The notes: generated from the letters alone by a model not told the origin. DNA of 64,000 nucleotides from Nelumbo lutea (GCA_022828595.1 JAKGHH010000002.1:40704222-40768221); one strand, 5' to 3'. Numbered from the stretch's first letter, positions 43,746-56,741 are shown. Numbers and translations are program-made.

Positions 43746-45128
43746 GTGCTACCCGAGCTCAGAGGCAAGGAAGAAACGAGCTCGAGCGAGGTAAAAACCG
43801 TCCCCATTCTCTCAGTTCCTTCCCCCCTTTCAGCAAAACTTTTGGCAGTCCCCTTGCCTAGAGATTTCAAACTCCATTCTCTGGACAAGTATGATGGGTC
43901 CTTTGACCCCAACGACCATGTCGACGCGTTTCAGTCACAAATGCACCTCGCTAGGGCAAGCGAGTCGTGCATGTGCATGGCCTTCACCACCACCTTCAGA
44001 GGGGTGGTCCACACTTGGTACCGGAACCTAGCTTCCGGGTCAATAAAAAGCTGGCCCCAGTTCGTGCAGATCTTCACTGCACACTTTGTTACCAGCAAAA
44101 GGTGTCCCAAAACCGAGGAAAGTATCTTCGGGGTGATCCAAAGAGAGGGAGAACCCATCCGGAGCTACATCAAACGGTTCAATGAAGCATGCTTCCAGAT
44201 CCCTCGGTTAGACCCCGCGGTACATCTCGCCTCGACCAAAAGAGGAGTGACTCACAAAGAGTTCAAATGGCACATGGTAGCCAACCAGCCAGCAACCGTG
44301 GCTGACTTCCTCAAGCTCGCGGACAAGTTTATGAGAACAGAGGAAGAGATCAACCAGAGAAATGAAGGTGGGGTTTTAAAAAGAAAAAGAGAAGGCGAGC
44401 CCTCCAACCCCGGCGACAGAAGAGGCCATAACCGAGAGGCAAAGTCAAGCCAGCCGTCCCGAGCTCCCTTAGCAGTTCGAACGAATTACACGCCATTGAA
44501 CACAAGGCGGACCGAGATCCTGATGACGATCAAGGACGCCCCTTATGTAAAGTGGTCGCCTCGCCTGAAGAGCAACCCCAACGAGAGGAACAAAAATTTA
44601 TATTATAATTTTCATAAAGATCACGGTCATAGCACCGAGCAATGTAATAATCTCCGCGACGAGATAGAAGGACTCATCTGTCACGGGCACTTAAGAAATT
44701 TTGTACATTATGACAATAGTAATAAAGCAGGTCAGCAAGGGGAACACGGGAAGGATGTCCCCGAGCCAAGCAGCAGATTGGTCGAAACTTTGAAGCGACC
44801 TCCCCCAGAAGAAAGGCCAGTCCGGGGAACCATCCACGTGATAGTGGGCGGTTCGGTGGTGGCAGGATGCACTTCGGCGGCAGCAAGGACGTCAGTTCAC
44901 GAAGCAGCCCGAGAGGAGCAGAACCCTCCCAAGAGGCCGAAGAAGGAACCGATCTTTTTTACAGAAGACAACGCGCGAGGTGTTCATTACCCCCATGACG
45001 ACGCGCTCGTCATAAAGCTAAGGATCAGCGACTTCGAAGTCTGGCGCGTACTGGTAGACTCAAGCAGTTCGGCGGACATACTATTCAAATTGGGTTTGAC
45101 CAGTTGCAGTTGCAGAAAAGTGATTTGA
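43746..45128 (+). pseudogene. Gypsy Gag and protease start
   Basis: 460-codon frame. Gag core: LHSLDKYDGSFDPNDHVDAF, TFRGVVHTWYRNLASGSIKS, IQREGEPIRSYIKRFNEACF and ADKFMRTEEEI. A basic linker and YYNFHKDHGHSTEQCNNLRD (Cys-poor zinc-binding remnant) follow, then the protease motif VLVDSSSSADILF, where the family has VDSGSSADILF. The Gly after the catalytic Asp is therefore Ser. The frame stops at 45128 just after the active site. Confidence 0.9.
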
Positions 45129-45625
45129 AACCCGCTCACACTCCTCTGGTAGGCTTCAGTGGAGAGGAAGTTAGGCCCTTGGGAAAAATAACAGTACCTG
45201 TGGAAGTCAGCACATGGCCGTGCGCGGTAAGACTCAAGCACGATTTCCTGGTGGTCGCAACCCCCTCCCCATACAATGCCATAATAGGGCGACCAATTAC
45301 GCATATTCTGCGTGCAGTGGTCTCCACCTATTATCTGGCAATGAAGTTCCCCACGAACTTCAGTGTGGGGGTAGCGCGGGGCAACCAACTTGAGTCCCGC
45401 AAATGCTATGTTGCCGCTCTGAAGGGAAAAACCAAGGCAGCCGACGATCTCGAACTAGAGCGACCTACGGAGCAGGGCGAGGAACGAGCTTTGCCCACTG
45501 AGGAAACAGTCACAGTCTCGACCTCGGCAACAGATCTAGCGCGAACACTACAGATCGGTGCCTCCGTCAACGAGCCTTTGCGAACTGAACTGTCAGACCC
45601 ATTAGACAGAAGAAACACAACTTAG
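45104..45625 (+). pseudogene. Gypsy protease C-terminal part
   Basis: Continues the protease in a different frame: LVGFSGEEVRPLGKITVPVE, FLVVATPSPYNAIIGRPITH and a Glu/Thr-rich linker. It overlaps the previous frame by 25 bases, marking a single frameshift. Confidence 0.85.
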
Positions 45626-46356
45626 CCCCGGAGCGTTGGAGGGCGATCGACGAAGAAGTCGAAAAGCTCCTCGCAGCGGACTTCATAAGGGAAGTTCATT
45701 ACCCGAGCTGGGTAGCCAACACAGTGTTGGTGAAAAAACCCAACGGCAAGTGGCGCATGTGCGTTGACTACACCGACCTGAACCGAGCTTGCCCAAAAGA
45801 CTGCTTCCCCCTTCCCCGAATTGACCGCCTGGTGGACGCGACCTCGGGACACAAGCTGCTAAGCTTCTTGGACGCCTACTTAGGCTACAACCAGATTAAG
45901 ATGGACCAGTCCGACCAAGAAAAAACCAGCTTCATTACCGAGTTCGGCCTTTACTGTTACAAGGTCATGCCCTTCGGGCTAAAGAATGCTAGTGCGACCT
46001 TTCAAAGACTTGTAAATAAACTTTTTCGGCCTTTAATTGGCACGAAAATCAAATGTTATGTAGACGACATGGTCGTCAAAACACAGTTTTCACGATAATT
46101 AATAAAAGACTTGGATTCTGTCTTCCAAATTCTACGTCAGTATAACATGAGACTAAACCCAAACAAGTGTGTCTTCGGTGTCACCTCCGGTAAGTTCCTA
46201 GGGTACATTGTCAATCGGCGCGGCATTGAGGCCAACCCAGACAAAATAAAGGACATCCTTGATATGAGACCACATCGGAAAGTAAAAGAAGTTCAAAGGC
46301 TAAACGGCCGCATAGCCGCTTCATGTCCAAATCGGCAGACCGCTTGGCGAAAGTAA
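45622..46356 (+). pseudogene. Gypsy reverse transcriptase
   Basis: Reads WRAIDEEVEKLLAADFIREV, LVKKPNGKWRMCVDYTDLNR, KDCFPLPRIDRLVDA, LSFLDAYLGYNQIKM, MPFGLKNASATFQRLVNKLF and the catalytic YVDDMVVK. A TAA at 46096-46098 interrupts it. The same frame resumes with LNPNKCVFGVTSGKFLGYIV and stops at 46356. Confidence 0.92.
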
Positions 46357-46460
46357 AAGAGGCCCTGCTCAACTTCTAGTCACACATCATCAGGCAAATC
46401 CCGAGGTCAGAGAACACTGAGGCCGACGCTCTGTCCCGGTTAGCCAACACAAGTCACAGC
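46320..46460 (+). pseudogene. RT/RNase H junction with internal deletion
   Basis: RT thumb sequence (RFMSKSADRLAKVKEALLNF) runs within about 30 bases into IIRQIPRSENTEADALSRLA, which normally ends the RNase H. The intervening connection and RNase H core, several hundred bases in relatives, are missing. Confidence 0.8.
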
Positions 46461-46463
46461 AAC

Positions 46464-47779
46464 ATGAGAACCGTGTACATAGAGAATTTACCTCGGCCTA
46501 TTATTCTCAGGGGGACAGAGGAGGTCGCTCCCATCCTCGAAGCAGAGCCGAGCTGGATTGACCCACTCGCGAGCTTCTTGATAGATGGAACCCTCCCTGC
46601 AGAACGCAATGCGGCCAAGAGGGTGCAGCGCCAAGCAGCCAAATACGTCATAATAGACGAACGGTTATACCGACGGTCCTACACGCTCCCCTACTTGCGT
46701 TGCCTGCGACCTGCCGAAGCTGAGTTTGTACTCTGCGACACTCATGAAGGCCTGTGCGGCGGACACCTGGGGGGCAGAGCACTCGCCCAAAAAGCACTTT
46801 GACAAGGATACTACTGGCCAACGATGAAAGCAGAAGCTGTCGAGCTCGTCAGAAAATGCGAGAAGTGTTAGAAGCACGCCAATATCCACCATCAGCCTGC
46901 TTCCGACCTCAAATACCTCGCCAGCCCATGGCCCGTTGCACAATGGGAATCGACCTCCTGGGGCCATTCCCGCCAGCAACAGGTGGAAGAAAATTCCTAG
47001 TTGTTGTAGTAGATTACTTCATGAAGTGGATAGAAGTCGAACCTCTGGCAACTGTTACGGCCCGAAACATACAAAACTTCTTTTGGAAGAACATAGTATG
47101 TCGTTTCGGGTTACCTTAGGTACTAATTTTCGACAACGGAAAGTAGTTCGAGGATATCAAGTTCCAAGAGTGGTGCCAGAACATGGGGATTTGGCAAAAC
47201 TTCACATTAGTCGCGCATCCGCAGGCAAATGGTCATACGAAAGTAATGAACAGTGCCATCCTGCGCGGACTGAAAGCACGTCTGGATCGAGATAAGGGAT
47301 TGTGGGCCGAAGAGCTACCAAGTGTCTTGTGGGCTCACCGAACTACAGAAAAAACCGTCATGGGAGAAACCCCCTTCAACCTCACCTACGGCACTGAAGT
47401 AGTGATCCCAGCGGAAATCGAAGTACCAACATTGCGACTAGAAACATACGACGATCGGACAAACGGAGATGAGTTACGTACCAACCTTGACCTACTGGAC
47501 GAGGTAAGGGACCTCGCGCACATCCGGACAGCGGCATACCAGCAGCAGGTAGCTCGCTACTACAATGCTAGAGTAAAGCAACAAAGCTTCCGAGTTGGCG
47601 ACCTGGTCCTTCGTAAGATTATGGTGCCTGAACTCGGCGTGGGCAAACTTGGACCAAACTGGGAAGGGCCCTATAAAGTAAAGAGAGCGCTCGTGGGGGC
47701 ATACGAACTCGAAACCTTAGAAGGCAAACAAGTACCTCGAGCATGGAACATCGTGAACTTAAGGCGATACTACCTATAA
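46464..47779 (+). pseudogene. Gypsy integrase
   Basis: A zinc-binding HHCC region (HEGLCGGHLGGRALAQKAL, then RKCEKC), the catalytic core (WGIDLLGPFPPATGGRKFLV; FDNGK in place of DNGxQF; HPQANG) and a long C-terminal part (GLWAEELPSVLWAHRTTEKT, VGDLVLRKIM, GPYKVKRALVGAYELETLEG) to a stop at 47779. Stops near 46801, 46870, 47119 and 47150 break the frame. 47183-47779 is open for 198 codons. Confidence 0.9.
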
Positions 47780-48059
47780 ACCGCCAAGCGAAGTGGACGG
47801 AATCAGGTCCTATGGGCCACGATGCAGAGCCAGGAGGAACCTCAGCGTAAACAAGCAAAGAAAAGTCGGGCATATTATCAGCTCGGTAAAAAATCAGTTC
47901 GCTGCAAAAGCTTTCGCGGCAAAACAGGTCGTGGAATTATAATAACCCGGACAAGAAAGTGGCATATAATCAATTCGACAAAGAATCAATTCAGAAGAAA
48001 GGAACACTTGGGCAAAAAGATTATCTATTCCGTTGTAAGAAACATGAGTACATTGGCCA

Positions 48060-49155
48060 TCAGAAGTAGCCCGTATAAGTGGTCTCACCATTGGCGAAGA
48101 AGTAGCTTCTGATGGTGAAGAAGTAGCCTGTATAAGTGGTCTCAGCGTAAGGCGCCCCGGTAGCTTCATGCATCGATGGAGTCACCTCGGGCTCCCTGGG
48201 CAGATCCTCCGGCGTGTGGCCTGGAACTTGAGGCTCCTCATCCGGGGGCAGCTTGGTACGAGTTCGCTTGGCGACCCACTTCCTCCTCTTCATACCTTGG
48301 AATAGACGCCCCCACGAGTTCTCTCTACGTCCATCACACTTGCAGAAACGAGTTCAACATCAGAAAAAATGAATGAACAAAGCAAGCAAGAAACTGCAAA
48401 ACTAGAAACCTACCCGAACTCAGGCCAACCGCAATAAGCTTGGACTCCGTTAAGTACTGATGGCACTTTAAACCTTGCCGTGCCCATTGCCGGAGGCCCT
48501 TCACCGTCTCTTTGTCAAGACTAACACCTGAATCAGTCCCGCTTCCACGCCGGGACCTTATTAGGAAGATCGTGCAGAAGCTTAAAGCCCAGGCGAGGAG
48601 AAAGGTAATACGCCCGTCTTCCCCCAAGAAGAGAATCCGCTTGTCTCTTGAGCATCAAGATGGAGGAGAATATCTCTAAGTCTAAAGGGAAATTTTGCTC
48701 GCAAAAAAGGGAGACTATCCCCACCAGGTTCCGAATAGAGTTCAGACGAAGTTGGCCAATGGTGACACCGAAGTGGTTTATGACTTCGACGAGAAGGGGT
48801 GGAAAGGAAGTCGCAACCCCGCAACGAGCTGCTCTCGAAAAATCACGATCTCATTAGGACCGTGTTCCCAAGGAAAGCTACCCGAAGGAATAAAATATGT
48901 ATACCCCCTAGGCAGATTGTAAAACATAAGTATAGATTGAAGCCCCTCAGGCATCATGGTCGAGGGACCAAACCTGTCTAGCATCCAACCTCGGCGAGAG
49001 GTAGACGCCAAACTGCCCGAAGCGGCTCGGCCTACTGGTTCATAGTCCTCGAGTTTCACCTCAGGATCACTGAGGCAGTCGGGGGATACGGCTCGGTTTG
49101 TAGAACCTACGTCAGTCCTACTTGAAGAGACGTCTGAGCTATCAAAGCTAGACAT
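48060..49155 (-). pseudogene. Antisense ORF (aORF) of the Tat element
   Basis: The minus strand between pol and the 3' LTR encodes an acidic Ser-rich start, DRFGPSTMMPEGLQSILMFY, PNEIVIFREQLVAGLRLPFH, then after a frameshift near 48790 INHFGVTIGQLRLNSIRNLV and LEIFSSILMLKRQADSLLGG. A basic C-terminal piece (MKRRKWVAKRTRTK) follows at 48293-48060. It resembles the domain known as putative gypsy-type transposon (Transposase_28). Antisense ORFs in this position are known in Retand-like elements; their role is unproven. Confidence 0.7.
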
Positions 49156-49830
49156 TGAGGAAAAGAGGTGGATTCAGGAAGGTACACACCGGAAGAAAGT
49201 TTTGAAGGCTCCGGAGACGGGAACAAGCCAAAAAACCTTGGAGGCTATGTAACTAGCTTAGACGCGAGCTGAAAAAAAACTTGGATGCGAGCTGAAAAGT
49301 TGGACGCGAGTTCAATAGGCAAACCGCAGAAGTGAAAAATCGACTGGGGTCCCCCACTATTTATAGCTATAGTAACCAAGAACCGACCATGCAGATCAAA
49401 GATGATCCGACGGCCCACATTCGCGCTGACCGCATGTCCCCTAAGGTTGAGGCGTGATTGGCGCACTTCTTTCCGGAAAAAGCAAAATGTCAGCGCACGT
49501 CTTTTTGAAACCGACGTCGTGCCGATGCACGTCTTTCTGAAACTGACCACACCGCACGTCTCCCTGACAACTGCCAACGCACGTCCAATAGTGGCGCATT
49601 TTTTTCAAGTTTGAATGACCCGCTGTCACGTCCCAGTAGCACAAATTTTTGAAATTTAAAACGCGCGCTATCACAACCATCAACATTTATGAGTAGTAGG
49701 CACATTTCTTGCCCTCTCGGAAACCGAAGAACCCTGGCAAAAGCAACTCGCGCAGTCAAGATTCGAAAGACGGGACAAATCCACCTACCACCTCACGAAA
49801 CTCCCCGCACCAGGGCAAGACCCTTGGCGC

Positions 49831-49845
49831 GAGGAGTGGGGGGCA
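49831..49845 (+). other. Polypurine tract
   Basis: gaggagtggggggca lies directly upstream of the 3' LTR (two bases before TGATG). It is the usual plus-strand primer site of LTR retroelements. Confidence 0.85.
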
Positions 49846-49847
49846 AT

Positions 49848-50883
49848 TGATGAAGGAAGATTTGGCCTGACCTCACAGTTATGCGACACGTGGAAAAAAC
49901 AATAGCTCGACAGAAAAGCAAGCCTAAGGTGCGAACACCAAGGGGAGACACCAGCAGACCGAACTCCCTACTGGGGTCCCGAACTCACCCTTGGCCCCAA
50001 ACCAGAAAGTAATCCGAACTGGCCTACCTTATCAGTTCGGGATATACCTCGTCGAACTGGCCAACCTTGTAACAGTTCGGGATACACCTCGCCGAATTGG
50101 CCTACCTTATCAGTTCGGGATATACCTCGTCGAACTGGCCAACCTTGTAACAGTTCGGGATACACCTCGCCGAACTGGCCTACCTTATCAGTTCGGGATA
50201 TACCTCGCCGAATTGGCCAACCTTGTAACAGTTCGGGATACACCTCGTCGAACTGGCCTACTTTGTAATAGTTCGGGAAACACCTCGTCAAACTGGCCTA
50301 CCTTGTAACAGCTCGGGGTACCCCTCGCCGAACTGACCTGCCCTATACATACCTCTGAACTCAAGACTTCGCCTCGCTCACCACTCCACATCACCTTCTA
50401 GGCACCAAAACCAAACAAGTCGTACCATGCCTGACACTGAGGAAGTCCGTACCCAAGGGCGTCGCACCTGACTGACTTGGGATCTGACGCTTGACGGCCG
50501 CACCCTAAACGGCCACCTGCCACCGCCACCTGACACCACCATCTCCAGTTAGAGAGACGGTTAGGCAGTGACGGTTCTATCCCAGTAGAAAGGACGACGG
50601 CCGAATGGACAGACGCAAGGGTAATCATACCCGACCTGACAACGGCCTCGGAGCGAGTGCGCGAAGTGATTATAAGAGCCCTCTACCCCCAACAAACAAG
50701 GTATGTGAACTTTGCGCTATCTGGTCTACACTTTGCCTTTGAGAGATTACTGACTTGAGCTTCGGAGTTATCACACAGGGTTCCCCCCGGAGCTCTCTCA
50801 TCTTTCCCGTTTCAGGCTCCCCGACGCTCCAGCTCAGAGGCGAGTTCGTTGACAGCTAAGACCGACCGGATCACGCTCCATCA
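49848..50883 (+). repeat. 3' LTR
   Basis: Same length as the 5' LTR. TATA box at 50671. It is followed by the ggtat target duplication. Confidence 0.95.
50014..50345 (+). repeat. Alternating 38/40-bp tandem array in the 3' LTR
   Basis: The same A B A B A B B B order of 38- and 40-bp units as in the 5' LTR, with independent point changes. The array was therefore present before insertion. Confidence 0.9.
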
Positions 50884-50888
50884 GGTAT

Positions 50889-53045
50889 CAACAAAAAGAA
50901 TAGGAACATGTTGTATGTACCAAGACAAAATTTCTGGTGAAAATAAGACAACTTAAACATAGAAAGCCTGAAGACGTTTGTTTAAACAATCAAAACATGT
51001 TTCAGCGAAAGTGTCACAACATGAACTTGCTGAAGACGTTTGTTTAAACAATCGAAATATGTGAAGAAGTAGATCGATCCCAATAGAGTAGGAGTAGATC
51101 TGCAAAACATAAAAACATATTTAGTTAGTGAAAAAAAAAGCAGAAGAAGGAAGAGGAGGCAAGGGGCGGTGGATTTCTAAGAAGAAGAAGAAGAAGAGGA
51201 AGGGAGAGAGATCCATAATGACTTGGCCAGAATAATACAAGTCGGATCTTCAGAGTCCAATCGTCAAACCGTAGAAGGTTTGAAGGAGGGAGTGTTGAGA
51301 GAGAGGAGAAAGCGAGTTGGAGTGTTGAGAGAGAGGAGAAAAAGGGAATCAAGGGTTTGAGGGGTTTTTCTATCATTTTACTTTTTACTAATTTAACCAG
51401 CTTGAATGGGAATCAGGTTCCTGGGAGATGGGTCGGGAATGGCCATTCCCTCAAATGGGGGATTGCCATTCCAAGGGAATCGGATTCCTAGGAGATGGGT
51501 CGAGAATGGCCATTCTGCTTAGAATGGGAATTGGATTCCGATTCCGCCCAACCAAACATCTGGACCCATTCCGATTCCGATTCCGGACTCTTATTCTTGC
51601 AAACCAAACAGACCTGAGAGAAGTATTTATAGTAGGAGCTAGCCAAGGCTTAACAACAATTAATCCTAACCGTTGACTTAAAGAAATCTCAACCGTTGTG
51701 TTGAAGTAACTCATGACCTTTCATTGCTCCCTATAAAATGTATCGATCTTTCCTAAAGTATAATAGGCAATACAAGTCCCTTTATCTCCCCAAATAGTGG
51801 TTATGCTTAATACTATAATGACCTTGTAATAACTGTCTTTGATCTCTCATTTGAGGTGCTACATGCCCCTTTAACTAATGTTGCATTCAAAACACCAAAA
51901 CGAAAAACACAATAAAACCTCTAATCAAAACAAAGCGGTGAGTTCCCCAAGTATATCCAATAAGTCCTCAAGACAAATCTTAGAGCAGGCGCTAAATCAT
52001 CTCCCGATTAAGAACTAAAGTATTGGTATCGGGTACGCTATCAGACAACTTGGATATGGATACGAATACATTTGGGAAATGTATTGGTATAAACGAAAAA
52101 ACATGGAAGCGCTTGAATATGCTAATAAAATGCACACAAATTCCATAAATATATTAATAGCATTAAGTTTAATGTCAAAACAACTATAAATAATATATAA
52201 ATATATATGAATTGTATATTTAAATGATGCATATATATATATATATATATATGAAAAATATATTATAATTAATATAATTGGATATGTAGATATTATATAT
52301 ACAATTTTATTAATAACGCTTCAATCAAAAGTCCAAGACAAATATTATATAGATTTTTACAAATTAATACATGCAAAAAGCCAATATTATTTTATTATCT
52401 ATTAAAGTATAAGGCATAAAGCATATGCAACTATTATATTTGAATTATTATATCATTCTTCTATTTTTATTTTTTAACATTAACAAAAAAATTAACTAAA
52501 ATTTTAATTCTTAAATATTTGATAAATAATATTTATATTTTTGTAAACAATAAATATGTTATCATAAAATACAAATTAAAATATCAATTATTAATTTATA
52601 AAAATATATAATCTTAACTTAAAATATATCAAATCTATTAAAATTTTGAAAATGCATATCATATGAAAATTCATAACTTTAAATTACTAAAATAATTATT
52701 TCATTGTTAATATTTTATTTTTATAAAATTTTCAAGTTAAAAATTACTTTTTATATAAAATGTAGATTAATAGATTTGATATATTCAATTTATATTATAT
52801 TTTCAAATACTTTGTGAACAATGCTTTTATTTTTGTAAATAATAAGTACATTATTATTTAATGAAAATTAAAATATTAATTAATAATTTATAAAAACTTA
52901 AGATATATATACCATATGGAAACTTATAAAATTTAAGTATTAAAATAATTATTCTATTATGAATATTCTATTTGTATAAATTTTTGAAATTAAAATTCAT
53001 TTTTGATATATATGTGGATTTTATAAATTAATTATATATTCCCTC
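50889..53045. other. AT-rich intergenic stretch with a gaatggccattcc repeat tract
   Basis: 51110-51350 holds purine-rich (aagaagagg)n sequence. 51400-51600 holds several gggaat/gaatggccattcc/ggattccgattcc phrases that may be a degraded hAT-type MITE. 51720-53045 is extremely AT-rich with no ORF or recognised element. Confidence 0.5.
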
Positions 53046-54240
53046 AATGCTTTTAAGCATGAAAAACATAGCAATTCTTGGAACTTGGTGCATCTACGGT
53101 CTTAATCGCCAAAGGCACGCCTCTGCATTTCAAGACATAGCAAGTATTGAAGCATTCAAAGGACGGGTAATAAACCTCAAAACGCAGCAGCTAAACTACT
53201 TTAAGAAGGTGGCAATTAGGTTGAGAGAGGAAAGTGCATCCAAATATTCTGACTTTTTCATCATACTTACTTTTACAAATGAATATGCCATATCATTATC
53301 TTGATAAATTTCAATACCAAGAAAGTGATATAACAGTCTAATGTCATTCATTTTATATTTTTCACCATTTCATTTTTGAAATATTCTATTATTTTCCTAT
53401 TATTTCTAGTGAAAACCAAGTCAACAACATAGCAACAATGAGAATATCATCCATACCATGTTTTTTCACATACAAAGTAGGCTTACTTTTCCTTGTAATG
53501 AACTCTTTTTCAAAAAAGTAGGCACCAATTTGGCTATACCATGCCATTGGAGCCATCTTAACCCATACAAGGCATTCTTCAACTTGTACACCTTTTCTTC
53601 TTTGCTTTAAATCACAAAGCCTTGTGGTTGTTCTACATTTACTTCTTCTTTTAATTCTCCATTTAAGAAAATTGATTTAATATTAAGTTGTCATACCAAC
53701 TAACTTTTGTGAGCAGCAAATGTTGGTTTTGGATGGATTTTGCATCTCCAAAGTCAATTTAGGGATTTAAAATTCATTTACATATTTAGAACTAAGAAAA
53801 CTTAGGATCATCTTTTAGCTTATTATGCTTGTAAATATCAAAGGCACTCTACTATGGACATGTTTCCTTGTACAACTTTACTCACAATATAATTTAATCA
53901 CCACTCTTTTGCTTGAAAAAAAAAAAAACCCTTTTTGAGCAGCAAGTGTAATGAGAGCTCTATCGGTATTCAACCATGCTACGGGAGCAAATATTTCAAA
54001 GTAATCAACACTTGGTTGTTATGCACAGCCCTTAGTAACTAGCCTTGTTTTGTTTCTTTGCACAAAACCATTAGAATTATGTTTCACTTTGTAAATCCAT
54101 TTAACACTAATCACTTCTTTGTCATTTAGTCCATCAACCAACTCCCAAGTTTTATTCTTTTCTATGATAGAAACTTCTTCCATTGCTTATTTTCAAGCTT
54201 CTTCCCTAACAAATTCTTCAAAACTTTTTGATTCCATAAC

Positions 54241-54805
54241 TAGGGGTGCAAATGGATTGGATCATGATCTGATCCGATTTGAGATCCAATCCTATTTGGT
54301 CAAATTCAGATCACCCTTGTTTGGATCTTTAGATTGGATAGGATTGGATAATAGGACCCAATTAGAAATTAGATCGGATTCGGATCACCCCTATTCGATC
54401 CGAGAAGTTCTAATATATGTTATATATTTATAAATATAATATATATAATACATAAAATATGTTATTTATTTATAAATATATTATTTATATTGTATTTTTA
54501 TAATTTTTATATTATTTATTTTTTTTATAAAAATATGTATATATATGATGAAAACAATTAAAAAACACTTGCATTTTTGCTTTTACTTTATTTAAATTGG
54601 TATGTTTTATTTTTCTTTTAATAATTTATTAATTTTTAAAGAAAACAAGTCTTATCGGATCATATCTGAAGATTTGACTTACTGATAGGATTCAAATTTA
54701 GATCGAGGCCTATCAAGTCTGACTGGATCAAATCCGACATGAATAGTATTGGATTGGATTCGGATATACCTAGATTTGAATCCGATTGATCCATTTGAAT
54801 CCTTA
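54241..54805. mobile_element. hAT-type MITE with perfect 8-bp TSD, nested in Copia
   Basis: The ends TAGGGGTGCAAATGGAT and, as reverse complement of the right end, TAAGGATTCAAATGGAT match at 13 of 17. tccataac flanks it exactly at 54233-54240 and 54806-54813. The interior is rich in ggatcggattcgg phrases. It sits between the Copia integrase-RT linker and RT, and the Copia reading resumes on both sides. Confidence 0.88.
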
Positions 54806-56292
54806 TCCATAACACAAAAATAACACTTTGTATAAACATTACTCAATCTCCTCATGTTTCTTTGAGTTGAGTTCGATGAAGATGGTTTTGAACTTGGAGA
54901 TGATTGAGAAGTTCTTTCATTATTTTGTATTGTATTCTCTTCTAAGTTAAACATGAGAACATATTCTTCAATTTTTTCTTACTCCCAATTCTATACAACT
55001 TTCTCTTCAAACAACACATCTCTACTAATAATCATCTTATTTGTTTTCAAACTACACAACCTATAACCCTTTGATAGAGAACTATAGCCAACAAAAATAC
55101 ACTTCTCACTTGTTTCATCAAGTTTTGATTTTTTTTTTTTTTTGGAATTTGGACATAGCACATAGTATCAAACACTTTCAAATGTGAAATTGATGGTCTT
55201 TTCCACTCCAAGCTTCTAATAGAGTCATTCCTTTAATAGAAACAATAAGACATCAATTCATCAAATACACATTGTGTTAACAATTTCAGCCCAAAAACTT
55301 TTGGAAAGTTTCTTCTCATGTAGCATGGATTTGGCTATCTATATCACAATTTGATTTTTCATTTTCAATATTCCAATTTTTTGAGGAATATAATGTATTA
55401 TAAGTTGGTTTTCAATGTCTTCATATTCACAAAATTTATCAAATTCATTTGAAGTGTACTCCTTATTACAATCACTTCTTAATTTTTTAATCTAACAACC
55501 ACTTTGTTTCTCAACAAGACATTTAAGTTTCTTAAAAATGGTAAATGCATCAGGTTTTCACTCACAAAATAAACCTAATTAGTCATGTGAGTATAATCAT
55601 CAATAAAAAGAATTACTTGTTTTGGGAGTAAGGAGTCTCCATGGGTTCACACACATTGGTATGAACTAATTCTAGTACTTTATTGGCTCTCCCTACTTCT
55701 TTTGGAAATGGTTGTCGGTGATGCTTTCTAAGTGCACAACTTTTACGAAATTCATGTTTTTCTTCAATTTTGGAAGCTTATTAACCATCTCCTTTTATGA
55801 TAGCAACTTTAGCTCCTTGAAAATTAGGTGGCCAAATCTTCAATGCTATAGTCATGGCTCATCAACCTCCTTAGAATTTATAGCAACATTTCTTGCATAA
55901 TTTAATACTAGTGTAAATCTTCTATTTATCTTCATTTTCACATTTTTCACTACATGTTTCTTATGGTCATAAATAATATAGCCAAGATCTTCAAAATGAA
56001 GTGAATAACCATTTTCTAAAAGTTGTCAAACACTAAGAAGATTCTCATTCAACTCAAAGACAAATAACATATCATGTATAAACTTTCTTTCTTTCTTTGT
56101 TTCATCACTAATTGTGCCTTTGCCCTTTATTTCAACAATTTCTCCATTTCCCAACTTTACTTTTGAACTAAATAATATGTCCATGTTAAGAAAAATATTT
56201 GAGTGCCCTGTTATATATGATTACTACCCCCGCTTTCTAAGAACCATACATCATTATTTTCCTCTGTAGCACTTTGACATGCATAAAACTAA

Positions 56293-56425
56293 GGGTAAAT
56301 TTCTTAAACTACCCTTATGGTTTAGCTAATTGACTAAGTGTACCCTTATTGTTTGAAAATTAACTAACTCTACCTATTTCTGATAATTGACTAATACTTT
56401 CCTTGCCGCCGTTAATAGAAAAATG
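56293..56425. repeat. Left terminal inverted repeat of the Pack-MULE-like element
   Basis: Pairs with the reverse complement of about 58330-58469. Small indels separate the arms beyond the first 20 bases. Confidence 0.82.
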
Positions 56426-56741
56426 AAAAAAAAAAACTATTTTATCTTTTATTTTTTTTCAAAATTTCAAAATAAAACAAGGAAAAGGGGAAAGAATAAT
56501 GTCGCTTAGAAACTTTAGAGACTTGGGCAGGAAGGGTTTCTACAGCTAAACACTAGAATTGTTCTAAGCTTAAGACTGCTGCTACAATAGGTTTCCAACA
56601 GTGAGAGGAAAGGGTGTGCCAGTGGTGGTCTAACCCATATTTACACAGATACATAAATCTGCTAATAATGTAGTTCAGAAATGATATGGATGGTGGGAGA
56701 AGAATCAGACATTCAGACTAGAACCTGATAGATAGGATTGG

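Larger units (their letters stand above)
41875..50883 (+). mobile_element. Tat-type Ty3/Gypsy LTR retrotransposon, full structure, defective coding
   Basis: Two 1036-bp LTRs (41875-42910 and 49848-50883) begin TGATGAAGG and end CTCCATCA. The 5-bp sequence ggtat flanks both sides (41870-41874, 50884-50888). Order: PBS, gag, protease, RT, remnant of RNase H, integrase, a minus-strand ORF, PPT. This order, with a large spacer carrying an antisense ORF before the 3' LTR, fits the Tat lineage (Retand/Ogre group). By eye the LTRs differ at about 30 of 525 bases compared. Many frameshifts and stops make it non-autonomous now. Confidence 0.95.
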
